DNA of 42,456 nt from Dehalococcoidia bacterium (GCA_011170325.1 DUEX01000003.1:16661-59116); one strand, 5' to 3'; shown: positions 1 through 7,782, numbered from the stretch's first letter. Numbers and translations: made by a program. Notes: generated by a model from the sequence alone, not told the origin.

Positions 1-337
1 TACCTATTGGGTCGACTACGCGTCCTATGAGCTCATCACCTACAGGTACCTCAACTACTCTTCCAGTGCAGCGGACTTCATCTCCTTCTTTAATATGGCT
101 ACAGTCACCGAGAATAACAGCAGCGACATTATCCTCCTCTAAGTTGAGAGCTAACCCCATAATGCCATTGGGAAATTCCACTAGTTCATTGTACCTGGCA
201 CTGCGGAGTCCGTGAATTCGGGCAACGCCATCGCCTACCTCGACTACTGTTCCCACGTCTATCATGGTGACAGTGGCACCGAAATGTTCTATTTGCTCTT
301 TAATTACTGAAACTATATCTCGTTTCTCAGTTGTCAC
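1..337 (-). CDS. atpA: ATP synthase F1 subunit alpha, N-terminal part
   Basis: This is the 5' part of the catalytic-core alpha subunit of F1Fo ATP synthase, cut by the window edge; the ORF track missed it. I translated the minus strand from GTG at 337. The product begins [20 protein letters not shown] and continues through [16 protein letters not shown] and ends in GRVVDPIG, the standard alpha beta-barrel domain. An upstream AAAGGGGGTG supports this GTG; another in-frame GTG lies three codons earlier, at 346, inside that Shine-Dalgarno sequence. The gene follows atpH by 24 bases, in the usual F1 gene order. The nucleotide-binding domain lies outside the window. Confidence 0.95.
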   Translation of the reverse strand, partial: MTTEKRDIVSVIKEQIEHFGATVTMIDVGTVVEVGDGVARIHGLRSARYNELVEFPNGIMGLALNLEEDNVAAVILGDCSHIKEGDEVRCTGRVVEVPVGDELIGRVVDPIG

Positions 338-361
338 GCTGCTCACCCCCTTTGTGAGTAG

Positions 362-901
362 TTATCTTCTGGTTTCAACCAGGCTTTTCTTCATTATCTC
401 TAATTTGTTATGAATGCTGCCATCAATAAGGCTATCGTTAATTCTAGCGACAACGCCACCTAGAATATTAGGGTCGACTTGAAGGCTAACGCTGACTTTC
501 TTTCCGACTATTGCTTCAAGATGGTGGCTGAGCCTTTCCTTATCCGCGTCATCAAGCGGAATGGCAGTAATTACTTCGGCATGTCTAATTCCGTAGTAAT
601 CGTCTAGTAAATGTTCATATTCATCAGCAATCTGGCCAGCGCTTTTTAGCCTACCTTTGGCGATGAGAAGGTAAGCAAGATTCAAAGCCAACGGATTTAT
701 TTTACCTAATCTTTCTTGCGCAAGCTTTGCTTTCAGTTCAAATGGTAATTTAGGATTTTCCACCAAGGCTGCAAATTCGAGGTCTTGCATTAACTCAGCA
801 ATTTCTCTCAGGTCAGGCCGCCATTCTTGTAGCTCATTCTTTTCTTGAGCTATCCTGAAAGCAGCCTGAGCATAACGCTTAGCAAAAGTTGTTGTTGGCA
901 T
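362..901 (-). CDS. atpH: ATP synthase F1 subunit delta
   Basis: The delta subunit (OSCP type) links the peripheral stalk to the top of the alpha/beta hexamer. The 179-residue length is normal. The N-terminus PTTTFAKRYAQAAFRIA is the typical helical start, and the C-terminal segment VDPNILGGVVARINDSLIDGS matches the conserved family signature. It lies 14 bases after atpF and 24 bases before atpA, so the three are surely cotranscribed. Nothing looks unusual. Confidence 0.96.
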   Translation of the reverse strand: MPTTTFAKRYAQAAFRIAQEKNELQEWRPDLREIAELMQDLEFAALVENPKLPFELKAKLAQERLGKINPLALNLAYLLIAKGRLKSAGQIADEYEHLLDDYYGIRHAEVITAIPLDDADKERLSHHLEAIVGKKVSVSLQVDPNILGGVVARINDSLIDGSIHNKLEIMKKSLVETRR

Positions 902-915
902 TGACCGTTAACCTT

Positions 916-1416
916 CTAACTTTGCTTAAATGTGGTGTTCTCTTCTAGCACTTCACCAATAAGCTTGCGATGTTTTTCTCTGTCTAACGTTTCGTTAATC
1001 ACCTTTTCTGCAGCCAAAATGGCTATATCTACGAATTCTTGGCGTAGCTCCTCAATGGTTTTGTCCCGGTCTCGCTGTATTTCGGTGCGTGCCTTGGCCA
1101 TCAAGGACTCAGCTTCTTGGCGTGCTCCTTCCTTGGCTTCTTCTTTTAGCCTTTCTCCTATTTGAGTTGCCTGAGCTATTATGGCTTGCCCCTCTTTGCG
1201 GGCCGTTTCCAAATGGGCTTTAATTTGCTCCTCGCTGTGTGCCGCCTGTTCTTTGATCTGTTCGGCTTGTTCCATACTGTCTTTTATCTTAGCCTGCCTC
1301 TCATCGAGCATCTTAAGCACCGGTTTATATAGGAATATGCCCAGTAAAGTAAATAGAATGACGAAGTTTATGACAAATGCCAATAACAACGGTAGATTGA
1401 TTCCAATACCTTCCAT
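916..1416 (-). CDS. atpF: ATP synthase Fo subunit b
   Basis: Subunit b forms the membrane-anchored peripheral stalk. It has one N-terminal membrane helix (about residues 8-30, LLLAFVINFVILFTLLGIFL) followed by a long charged coiled coil rich in Glu, Gln, Lys and Ala, as expected for a dimerising stator. The length of 166 residues is normal. There is one b gene and no b' gene in the visible operon. A one-helix 43-codon ORF lies directly upstream between atpE and atpF, so this gene is separated from atpE by about 190 bases. Confidence 0.96.
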   Translation of the reverse strand: MEGIGINLPLLLAFVINFVILFTLLGIFLYKPVLKMLDERQAKIKDSMEQAEQIKEQAAHSEEQIKAHLETARKEGQAIIAQATQIGERLKEEAKEGARQEAESLMAKARTEIQRDRDKTIEELRQEFVDIAILAAEKVINETLDREKHRKLIGEVLEENTTFKQS

Positions 1417-1448
1417 ATCACCTCGTTAGTTTTATTGTAGTGTTAACT

Positions 1449-1580
1449 TCAGGCTGCTGTCGATAATATAAATAGACCAATAATAAAGGCGGTGACAATA
1501 AGCCCGGCGAATACAATACCGCCAATTATAATTGCCCCGACAATGAAGCTTAGTGAAGTTGGTAGGTTACCATTTTCCAT
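1449..1580 (-). CDS. Small single-helix membrane protein inside the ATP synthase operon
   Basis: This 43-codon ORF is below the ORF-track cutoff. It starts at ATG 1580 and stops at TGA 1449. The start is preceded by ATAGGAAGGAATGATCG, a strong Shine-Dalgarno with normal spacing. The product begins MENGNLPTSLSFIVG and then is almost wholly hydrophobic with Gly and Ala (IIIGGIVFAGLIVTAFIIGL), which would form one membrane helix with a short N-terminal tail. It sits between atpE and atpF in the same orientation. I do not recognise a family. It could be an accessory Fo peptide or a remnant of a second c- or b-type subunit; the clean frame and Shine-Dalgarno favour a real gene. Confidence 0.72.
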   Translation of the reverse strand: MENGNLPTSLSFIVGAIIIGGIVFAGLIVTAFIIGLFILSTAA

Positions 1581-1605
1581 CGATCATTCCTTCCTATAAT
1601 GCTAT

Positions 1606-1836
<231 letters not shown>

Positions 1837-1850
1837 TTACCTTCCTCCTT

Positions 1851-2813
1851 TCAAGTCGTTTGTTCTTCTTCAGCATGAGGAGCTAAAGCGATAATGCCAA
1901 ATACTAGTGTTAATCCAGCAAAGATGAGAGCCTGGATAAAACCGATGAGCAGTTCTAACCCGTAGAAGGGGATGGTGGCTATTAGTGGAACTAAGAAGCA
2001 GACAACCAGTAGCAGTATTTCACCAGCAGTCATGTTGCCAAAGAGACGGAAAGTGAAGCTAACAATTCGTATAAGGTGGCTGAATACCTCTAGCGTGCCT
2101 ACAAACAGGTTGATGAATCCGAGCATGAGCCCGCTGATAGCAGGGCGAATCTTTCCTTTAGCCAAGCTTGTGATGCCATCACGCAATTGACCAAAGTTAA
2201 AAAAGGTATTGAGGTAACGGAGAAAGCCTAATGAGCGTAGCCCCCAATATTCAACGAAGATGAAGGACATTAAGGCAATAGAGAGTGGTAGATTGATATC
2301 AGTATTTGCTGCTCGGAATAGCGGTACAAAAGTACCATCATTCTCGGCAATGCCTATGGTGCCATAAAAAGGCAAAAGAGCTAGGTAAGCATTGATTAAA
2401 ACATAAAGAAAGATAGTGGCCACTACTGGGAAAAGGGTGCGAGCCTGTTTCTTGCCGGCTGCACCTTCAACAAAGTTTAGCAGCATCTCTACGACCATCT
2501 CAGCTAAACCTTGGAGACGTCCTGGGATAAGCTTCATCTTGCGAGTACAGGCGTAAAACAAGGTGACTAATACAATTATAGTAAGCCAGGAAGCAATAAG
2601 GGTATTGGTGATGGTAAAGCCAGCAATATGGAATATACCTTCGGGAGGGAGTTCGACGTGAGGTTTGGGAAGCTGAAGGATGCTAGGCGCTTCAATGTTT
2701 AGCAGAGCTGAGCCCAATGGTCCGCTGATTAAGCCGATAACGAGGAGAGTGAGAAGGAAAATAGAAGATAAGATTAGAATTTTGGTGGAGCAACCACAGC
2801 CCATTCTTTGCAT
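1851..2813 (-). CDS. atpB: ATP synthase Fo subunit a
   Basis: Subunit a provides the proton half-channels against the c-ring. It is a 320-residue polytopic protein. The conserved segment FTFRLFGNMTAGEILL contains the essential arginine, and the C-terminal helices (FIQALIFAGLTLVFGIIAL) are typical. The N-terminus (MQRMGCGCSTKILIL) is longer than in compact a subunits and adds a first hydrophobic helix. The start lies 5 bases after the stop of the AtpI-like ORF, which supports translational coupling. A second Met at residue 4 is an alternative start. Confidence 0.96.
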   Translation of the reverse strand: MQRMGCGCSTKILILSSIFLLTLLVIGLISGPLGSALLNIEAPSILQLPKPHVELPPEGIFHIAGFTITNTLIASWLTIIVLVTLFYACTRKMKLIPGRLQGLAEMVVEMLLNFVEGAAGKKQARTLFPVVATIFLYVLINAYLALLPFYGTIGIAENDGTFVPLFRAANTDINLPLSIALMSFIFVEYWGLRSLGFLRYLNTFFNFGQLRDGITSLAKGKIRPAISGLMLGFINLFVGTLEVFSHLIRIVSFTFRLFGNMTAGEILLLVVCFLVPLIATIPFYGLELLIGFIQALIFAGLTLVFGIIALAPHAEEEQTT

Positions 2814-2818
2814 GGAGT

Positions 2819-3271
2819 TTATTTTTTATCCTTTTGTGTCTCTTTTTGCTCAGTGTAGAATCGGTGAAGCATACGATAAAGACCATAAAAGGCAGCCACT
2901 GTTCCCACGCCGAATCCAACAAGGGTAAATAGGGGGTGGCTATCAAATTTATCTGGGCGGTCAAGCCAATAGCCAATCCCAGTTGGTATTACTATGCTTA
3001 AAGCTACATACCAACCAACATTAAAGAGAAACCAGAGAGGCTTTACCCATTCTCTTGATGTTGGTTTTTTGGTCTTAATCTGTTGTACCGTGTCGTGTGT
3101 TTTCTTTTGACTCAAGGTTGTGTACCAATTCGGTAATCCGTCTTCTTTAAGAATTACGGCTTTCGGAGCGAGACCATTTTTAAAACCGATAAACAGGTAC
3201 TTTCTGTCTTCCCACTCACTTCTGACTGAAAAGCTTAGCGAAATCTCCATCGAAGTCATTAAGGAAACCAT
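2819..3271 (-). CDS. AtpI/AtpZ-like F1Fo ATP synthase accessory membrane protein
   Basis: The C-terminal 75 residues form two membrane helices (WFLFNVGWYVALSIVIPTGIG and LFTLVGFGVGTVAAFYGLY) joined by a short loop with YWLDR. This is the architecture of the AtpI/AtpZ family encoded at the head of atp operons and linked to c-ring assembly or divalent-cation transport. The start is uncertain. The ATG at 3271 overlaps the preceding zinc-ribbon gene by 56 bases and has no clear Shine-Dalgarno. A TTG at 3115 would give a 98-residue protein, closer to the family length. The long N-terminal segment looks non-conserved. Confidence 0.72.
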   Translation of the reverse strand: MVSLMTSMEISLSFSVRSEWEDRKYLFIGFKNGLAPKAVILKEDGLPNWYTTLSQKKTHDTVQQIKTKKPTSREWVKPLWFLFNVGWYVALSIVIPTGIGYWLDRPDKFDSHPLFTLVGFGVGTVAAFYGLYRMLHRFYTEQKETQKDKK

Positions 3272-3542
3272 GCAAATCTAGTATGTCGTCAGCGCTGATT
3301 ATGCTGGCTTGAGCAAATTTAACTAACTCTGCTTTGGTAAGGTCAGTGACGATCTCTGGTGGTTTACCTTCCTTGATAACAGCAGCAACTAAAGCTTGGC
3401 TGTGGCAAGCTGGGCAGGAGACATTTAGAAACCACATATCATCGCGGTGCCCCAGAACCTTAATGTTATTTATATCGTAATGTTCTCCGCAAACGCCGCA
3501 CTTCATTGTGGACATTAACTTCTTGATAAAACGCTCATTCAT
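3216..3542 (-). CDS. Small zinc-ribbon protein of unknown function
   Basis: A 108-residue protein with two CxxC pairs (CGVCGEHYD and CPACHSQ) about 28 residues apart near the N-terminus, consistent with a single zinc ribbon. The C-terminal half is helical and acidic (LTKAELVKFAQASIISADDILDLHGF). It lies 17 bases after the DUF151 nuclease gene and leads into the AtpI-like gene, so it is probably in the ATP synthase transcription unit. The start may be ATG 3542 or an internal Met at codon 10 or 13; none has a convincing Shine-Dalgarno. I do not recognise a specific family. Confidence 0.75.
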   Translation of the reverse strand: MNERFIKKLMSTMKCGVCGEHYDINNIKVLGHRDDMWFLNVSCPACHSQALVAAVIKEGKPPEIVTDLTKAELVKFAQASIISADDILDLHGFLNDFDGDFAKLFSQK

Positions 3543-3559
3543 AGTATTAGCATGCTTAT

Positions 3560-4111
3560 TTAAGATTTGTGCTTACCAAGGTCATCCAAGTCAAGGGTAT
3601 TAATAAAATCATAGAAAGCTGACAGTTTTTTCAATTCTTGTTCATCAACCTTGCCCTTGGCTCCTGGTTTATCAGCATCTTTATCTTGAGGGACAGGTTT
3701 TCCTGTTTCTCGGTCAAGTATAATGCCAGCTTTATCCAAAACTGATTCCTCAACATATATTGGTGCTGTTACTCTTACTGCTAAGGCAATCGCATCACTG
3801 GGACGGGAGTCAATCTCTACTTGCTTGCTATCAACATTAAGGATGATTTTAGCGTAGAAGGTATCATTGTGAAGCTCGTTGACTACAATACGATTAACTG
3901 AAGCCCCCAAAGTGATAATTACAGAATCTAGCAAGTCATGAGTCAAAGGGCGGGCTATAGCCACATTTTGCAGCTTTACTGATATAGCATCTGCCTCTGC
4001 TGGACCGATCCAGATAGGTAAGTAACGGTCTGACTCTTTCTCTTTTAAGATCACCACATGCTGATAATTCATCAGGCTTACTCGAATGCTGTCAATCGTC
4101 ATCTCTATCAT
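3560..4111 (-). CDS. Bifunctional nuclease family protein (DUF151)
   Basis: The N-terminal 130 residues match the DUF151/BFN fold. Diagnostic stretches are YLPIWIGPAEADAI near residue 30 and VEIDSRPSDAIALAVR near residue 100, both hallmark motifs. Plant and bacterial members have been reported to cleave RNA and DNA or to act in stress response; the exact role here is unknown. The C-terminal 50 residues are a charged, low-complexity tail (DKDADKPGAKGKVDEQ). GGGGAGGGACAATC precedes the ATG. This is the first gene of the unit that continues into the ATP synthase genes. Confidence 0.88.
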   Translation of the reverse strand: MIEMTIDSIRVSLMNYQHVVILKEKESDRYLPIWIGPAEADAISVKLQNVAIARPLTHDLLDSVIITLGASVNRIVVNELHNDTFYAKIILNVDSKQVEIDSRPSDAIALAVRVTAPIYVEESVLDKAGIILDRETGKPVPQDKDADKPGAKGKVDEQELKKLSAFYDFINTLDLDDLGKHKS

Positions 4112-4144
4112 GATTGTCCCTCCCCATTTGTTGCCACAAAAATC

Positions 4145-4173
4145 ATTGTACTCTATCAGATTTTAGCTGTCAA
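4145..4173 (-). promoter_or_regulatory. Sigma70-type promoter for the DUF151-atp unit
   Basis: On the minus strand TTGACA is followed after exactly 17 bases by TACAAT, a near-consensus pair. The predicted transcription start is about 30 bases upstream of the DUF151 ATG. No other comparable promoter was noticed before atpB, so it probably drives the whole minus-strand operon. Confidence 0.75.
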
Positions 4174-4174
4174 T

Positions 4175-4203
4175 TTGTTTTAATGAGGCTCTTTTCATAA
4201 AAT
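4175..4203 (+). promoter_or_regulatory. Candidate promoter for dtd
   Basis: TTGTTT and TAAAAT are separated by 17 bases on the plus strand, about 45 bases before the dtd start. It lies directly beside the divergent promoter of the DUF151-atp unit, so the two -35 regions are back to back. Confidence 0.5.
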
Positions 4204-4246
4204 ATCGGGAGGGCTTGCTTAAGCACGGTGAAAGATTGGAGATGTT

Positions 4247-4699
4247 TTGAAAGCGTTATTGCAGCGGGTCACTGAAGCTTCGGTAAGCGTAGGTAACGAG
4301 GTAGTTGGGAGAATTGGCCAGGGGCTGGTTGTCTTTGTTGGCATAGCTCAGGAAGATACGGAGAGGGATGCTAATTATTTAGCTGATAAAATAGTTAATC
4401 TTCGTATCTTTGCTGATGAAGCCAGTAAATTTAATCTTTCAGCGCTAGAAACCGGGGGCGAGATTCTAATTGTCAGCCAGTTTACTCTTCTAGCTGATGC
4501 ACGGAAGGGGCGACGGCCTAGTTTTGCTGAGGCAGCATCACCGGAGCAGGCTGAAGTTTTGTTCACCCTTTTTGTTGACCGCGTGCGTGATACTGGGCTC
4601 AAGGTGGAGACGGGACGCTTTCAACAGCATATGTCGGTGGAAATCCACAATGATGGGCCGGTTACTATAGCATTGGATAGTAAGGAAAAGCTTGCTTGA
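4247..4699 (+). CDS. dtd: D-aminoacyl-tRNA deacylase
   Basis: Dtd hydrolyses D-amino acids (and glycine mischarged on tRNA-Ala) from tRNA as a proofreading enzyme. The 150-residue length is standard. The motif ILIVSQFTLLADARKGRRPSF carries the SQFT signature near residue 80, and NDGPVTIALDS near the C-terminus carries the Gly-Pro motif of the active site. The start is TTG, preceded by GGAG with five bases of spacing; an ATG five bases upstream runs into a stop after two codons. The Fur-family gene follows. Confidence 0.95.
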   Translation: MKALLQRVTEASVSVGNEVVGRIGQGLVVFVGIAQEDTERDANYLADKIVNLRIFADEASKFNLSALETGGEILIVSQFTLLADARKGRRPSFAEAASPEQAEVLFTLFVDRVRDTGLKVETGRFQQHMSVEIHNDGPVTIALDSKEKLA

Positions 4700-4726
4700 T
4701 TTTCAATCAATTGCGTTCGCAACCTA

Positions 4727-4756
4727 TTGCAACTTTTACCTAATTTGTGTTATATT
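4727..4756 (+). promoter_or_regulatory. Promoter of the Fur-family gene
   Basis: TTGCAA and TATATT are separated by 18 bases. The expected transcription start is near 4763, only a few bases before ATG 4766, so the mRNA would be almost leaderless. This rules against the ORF-track TTG start at 4727, which is the -35 box itself. A small inverted repeat TTGCG-TT-CGCAA lies just upstream at 4711-4722 and could be an operator. Confidence 0.55.
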
Positions 4757-4765
4757 TTGTTTGGA

Positions 4766-5176
4766 ATGAGTTGTGGTCAGGCACTTCAGGAAAAGGGGTA
4801 TCGGTTAACACCACAGCGGATGATGGTGGTTGAGGCTCTGCATGGTGCTGATAAGCATGTTAGCGCTGAGGAGATTTATGCTCAGGTTCGGGCTAAGTAT
4901 CCTTATGCTAATATTTCCACGATTTATCGAACGCTGGAATTATTAAAGGATCTTGGTCTAGTTAGCGAGATTGCTTTAGGAGATGGGCGTGTCCGTTATC
5001 ATCCGGCAGAAAAGGGGCATCACCATCATCTTGTGTGTCAGAAGTGCGGCAAGATAACTGATTTGCCTGAGTCTATGTTGTCTCCTTTAGAAGAAAGGTT
5101 ACTTCATGATTACCAGTTCAAGGCTGATTTGAGACATCTGGCTATTTTTGGTCTATGTGCTGAGTGTCACAAGTAG
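4766..5176 (+). CDS. Fur-family metal-responsive transcriptional regulator
   Basis: A 136-residue repressor of the Fur superfamily. The N-terminal winged helix begins GYRLTPQRMMVVEAL and includes HVSAEEIYAQVR and ISTIYRTLELL, the recognition helix. The histidine-rich segment GHHHHLVCQKCGK and the C-terminal CAECHK provide the regulatory metal ligands and the two CxxC pairs of the structural zinc site. I cannot assign it to Fur, Zur, PerR or Nur from sequence alone. Its position before a cobalt/nickel-type ECF transporter suggests that it controls metal uptake. I place the start at ATG 4766, because the longer track ORF begins inside the promoter. Confidence 0.88.
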   Translation: MSCGQALQEKGYRLTPQRMMVVEALHGADKHVSAEEIYAQVRAKYPYANISTIYRTLELLKDLGLVSEIALGDGRVRYHPAEKGHHHHLVCQKCGKITDLPESMLSPLEERLLHDYQFKADLRHLAIFGLCAECHK

Positions 5177-5250
5177 GTTAGAGGAGCTATGCATGATGGT
5201 TTAGTAAAGAAATATTCTAGCAGCTTTTATTTTTAGTCAGTAATGCAGTT

Positions 5251-5262
5251 AGTTGCAGTTGC
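5251..5262 (+). promoter_or_regulatory. Tandem AGTTGC half-sites upstream of cbiM
   Basis: Two adjacent copies of AGTTGC lie about 40 bases before cbiM, extended by a partial CAGTTAG just upstream. The reverse complement, GCAACT, also occurs at 4729-4734 inside the fur promoter, next to a CGCAAC at 4718. They may be binding sites for the neighbouring Fur-family protein. The sequence does not resemble the AT-rich Fur, Per or Zur boxes I know, so this is only a suggestion. Confidence 0.25.
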
Positions 5263-5299
5263 GCTTTGTTGATGAAAATTTGGTTTAAAGGAGGGTTTG

Positions 5300-5938
5300 A
5301 TGCATATTCCTGATGGTTTTGTTAGTACACCGGTAGCAGCGGTTGGTTGTGTTGTCGCTGCTGGTTGTATAGCCTATGCTGTCAAGGCAACGAATAAAAA
5401 GATGGGGGAGAGACAAATCCCGCTAATGGGAGTATTGGCTGCCTTTATTTTTGCTGCTCAGATGCTTAATTTCCCTATAGCTGGCGGCACATCGGGGCAT
5501 CTTATTGGGGCTACTTTGGCTGCTATCTTGCTAGGCCCCTGGGCGGGAGTGCTGATAATGACCTGTGTGCTGGGCGTGCAGTGCCTAGTTTTTCAGGATG
5601 GAGGGCTTTTCGCCTTAGGGGCTAATATCTTTAATATGGGTATTGTCGCTAGCTTTATCGGTTATTATGTTTATCGAGGTGGTGCTTCGCTTTTCGGTGG
5701 CCGGAGGCCAGGAAAACTGGTCGGCGGGGGTTTAGCTGCTTGGTCCTCAGTGTTGATAGCGTCTATTGCCTGTGCCTTTGAGCTAGGAGTCTCAGGCACT
5801 GTGCCACTGGGCGTCGCTTTGCCAGCGATGGTAGGTGTTCATGCCCTAATTGGTATCGGTGAGGGTTTGATAACTGCAGCAGTGCTCGGCTTAGTGCTGG
5901 CTACTAGAGCTGACCTGCTGGAATTGCAAAAGGCTTAA
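5300..5938 (+). CDS. cbiM: Cobalt/nickel ECF transporter substrate-binding subunit CbiM/NikM
   Basis: This is the S-component that binds Co2+ or Ni2+ and carries it across the membrane. The mature start MHIPDG puts a His at position 2, and GGTSGHLIG places another at residue 67. In characterised NikM proteins the metal is held by the N-terminal amine, His2 and His67. This decides the start: ATG 5300, not the ORF-track TTG at 5297, which would add a residue and destroy the site. AAAGGAGGG precedes it. About six to seven membrane helices follow. The sequence does not tell cobalt from nickel. Confidence 0.93.
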   Translation: MHIPDGFVSTPVAAVGCVVAAGCIAYAVKATNKKMGERQIPLMGVLAAFIFAAQMLNFPIAGGTSGHLIGATLAAILLGPWAGVLIMTCVLGVQCLVFQDGGLFALGANIFNMGIVASFIGYYVYRGGASLFGGRRPGKLVGGGLAAWSSVLIASIACAFELGVSGTVPLGVALPAMVGVHALIGIGEGLITAAVLGLVLATRADLLELQKA

Positions 5939-5949
5939 AGGAGGTCAGA

Positions 5950-6240
5950 TTGGAAATGAAGTTTAAATGGTGGCATGGCGCTTTGACCTTAGCCTTATTT
6001 TTGGCTATATTATCTCCTTTGGCATCCTCATCTCCCGATGGCCTGGAGAGGGTGGCTGAGGATAAAGGGTTTATTGAGACAGCCCTTGATGCTCCCTATG
6101 AAATTATTCCCGACTATGTGATGCCAGGGGTAGTGAGTGAGGCTGTGGCAACAATTCTGGCGGGGATAGTAGGTGCTCTTATACTTTTTGGTATTGGTTA
6201 TGGATTAGCGCGGCTATTGAAGGCAAAAGGTGAAGCATAG
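5950..6240 (+). CDS. PDGLE-domain CbiN-like component of the metal ECF transporter
   Basis: A 96-residue protein with an N-terminal membrane helix (GALTLALFLAILSPLAS), the extracytoplasmic motif SSPDGLERVAEDKGF and a C-terminal helix (ATILAGIVGALILFGIGYGL). PDGLE proteins replace or extend CbiN in many cobalt/nickel transporters and are needed with CbiM for uptake. AAAGGAGGTCAGA lies just upstream. The Shine-Dalgarno spacing favours TTG 5950, though ATG 5956 is in frame. Its stop overlaps the cbiQ start by 11 bases, so expression is coupled. Confidence 0.88.
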   Translation: MEMKFKWWHGALTLALFLAILSPLASSSPDGLERVAEDKGFIETALDAPYEIIPDYVMPGVVSEAVATILAGIVGALILFGIGYGLARLLKAKGEA

Positions 6241-7000
6241 CTTTATTGACCAATATAGTGGCTTAGACAGCCTTATCCATAGGCTTGACCCGCGAACCAA
6301 GTTTATTACTAGCCTGGCTTTCATCGTGGCTGTGGTGCTGACGCCGGCCAGCAATTGGCGAGTTTTTGCCTTTTACTTCTGTCTTATTGCTGTCTTACTC
6401 GTCATTTCCAAGTTGCCACCTCTTTATGTTTTGAAGAGGTCTTTAGTAATTTTTCCCTTTGTTTTGATGATTGCCATTTTCATTCCCTTTTTCAAGCAGG
6501 GTGAGGTAGCTGGTAGCTATAACATCTGGTTATGGCAGGTCTCGGTAACTTACAGTGGCTTGCTCATTCTGGCAAACGTAGTGGTGAAAGCCTGGCTTTG
6601 TATTTTAAGTCTGATTTTGCTGTCATCGGCAACGAAGCTTGCTGACCTGTTAAAAGGCTTGAAGCAATTGGGTGTACCACGGGTGATAATATTGATTCTT
6701 TCTTTTATGTACCGCTATGTTTTTGTTCTGGTAGACGAGGTGATGCGAATGCGGCAGGCACGGGATAGCCGCAACTTTGGTGGTAATCGGTTATATCAGT
6801 TAAGAACCATCGGCAATATGGTTGGCACTTTGTTTATTCGGAGTTATGAGCGGGGTGAAAGGGTTTATGTTGCCATGTTATCGCGGGGTTTTGATGGTGA
6901 GGTTCGCACATTGCACAAATTGAGTTTTAGACAAGTTGACGCCTATTTCAGCACAACTTTTTGTCTTATACTCATTTTACCTGGTATTGTTTGGTGGTAG
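6230..7000 (+). CDS. cbiQ: Cobalt/nickel ECF transporter membrane subunit CbiQ
   Basis: CbiQ is the T-component that couples the ATPase to CbiM. The 256-residue protein opens with the family signature SGLDSLIHRLDPRTKF, has about five hydrophobic segments, and contains RMRQARDSRNFGG and a second ARG-like helix (AMLSRGFDG) in the cytoplasmic coupling region. The GTG start at 6230 lies inside the 3' end of the PDGLE gene. cbiO follows 12 bases later. Confidence 0.94.
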   Translation: MKHSFIDQYSGLDSLIHRLDPRTKFITSLAFIVAVVLTPASNWRVFAFYFCLIAVLLVISKLPPLYVLKRSLVIFPFVLMIAIFIPFFKQGEVAGSYNIWLWQVSVTYSGLLILANVVVKAWLCILSLILLSSATKLADLLKGLKQLGVPRVIILILSFMYRYVFVLVDEVMRMRQARDSRNFGGNRLYQLRTIGNMVGTLFIRSYERGERVYVAMLSRGFDGEVRTLHKLSFRQVDAYFSTTFCLILILPGIVWW

Positions 7001-7011
7001 CTCAAGAGATT

Positions 7012-7728
7012 ATGGATAAAGCTGTAGATATTGAAGGTCTTTCCTTTACCTATCCAGATGGACATCAGGGACTCAAGAATATCGATTTGGTTGTCTATCG
7101 TGGTGAGGCGGTAGCGGTGATTGGTCCCAATGGTGCTGGTAAGTCAACGCTTTTACTTCATCTTAATGGAATCCTCCGTGGTAATAGTGTAGTGAAAGTT
7201 TTCGGGTTGCCTGTTGAAGAAAAAAACTTGAAGGAAATAAGAAGAAAAGTCGGTCTGATATTTCAGGATCCAGAAGACCAGCTTTTCTCCCTGACTGTAT
7301 TTGATGATGTTGCCTTTGGTCCTATAAATATGGGCTATTCTGAGCCAGAAGTGAAGCAGCGTGTGACTCAAGCTCTGGAGTGGGTGGGGATGAATGGCTA
7401 TGAGCAGCGCTCGCCCCACCATCTCAGTATTGGTGAGAAGAAACGGATTGCCATCGCTACTGTCCTGTCCCTAAATCCGGAGCTTTTGGTTCTTGATGAA
7501 CCTACCAGTAATCTTGACCCGAGGAGCAAGTGGTCTTTATTCGAACTGTTAAGGCAACTTCCGGTGACTAAAATCGTTGCTGCTCATGACTTGGAGTTGG
7601 TAAGGGCTCTATGCCAGCGAACTGTGGTGATGGATGAAGGAAAGATAGTGGCTGGCGGTAGCACTGAAAGCATTTTGAGTGATGTTCCCTTACTCAGGGC
7701 TCACGGTCTGGCACCATGCCTAGATTGA
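7012..7728 (+). CDS. cbiO: Cobalt/nickel ECF transporter ATP-binding subunit CbiO
   Basis: An ABC ATPase that powers the transporter. It has Walker [10 protein letters not shown] near residue 37, the Q-loop [11 protein letters not shown] typical of ECF ATPases, signature LSIGEKKR, Walker [14 protein letters not shown] and the switch histidine in VAAHDLEL. The start is placed at ATG 7012; the ORF-track TTG start at 6961 would overlap cbiQ by 40 bases with non-conserved residues. The 3' end ([13 protein letters not shown]) is repeated in decayed form at 8105-8170. With 238 residues it is slightly short for the family but complete. Confidence 0.94.
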   Translation: MDKAVDIEGLSFTYPDGHQGLKNIDLVVYRGEAVAVIGPNGAGKSTLLLHLNGILRGNSVVKVFGLPVEEKNLKEIRRKVGLIFQDPEDQLFSLTVFDDVAFGPINMGYSEPEVKQRVTQALEWVGMNGYEQRSPHHLSIGEKKRIAIATVLSLNPELLVLDEPTSNLDPRSKWSLFELLRQLPVTKIVAAHDLELVRALCQRTVVMDEGKIVAGGSTESILSDVPLLRAHGLAPCLD

Positions 7729-7782
7729 GCTTCGTTGGGTTCCTTCACTTTGTTTGGGCCAGGTCTCGCAAAGGTGGTTCTT

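Noticed and set aside
27-215. Plus-strand ORF at the left edge
   Set aside because: It is a shadow of the atpA N-terminus, which translates clearly on the minus strand.
2692-2976. Minus-strand 94-residue ORF between atpB and the AtpI-like gene
   Set aside because: It overlaps both in another frame, and the AtpI-like and AtpB frames carry the recognisable membrane helices.
5177-5299. Cobalamin or NiCo riboswitch before cbiM
   Set aside because: No B12-box or NiCo-type junction was seen in the 120-base leader; only short AGTTGC repeats are present.
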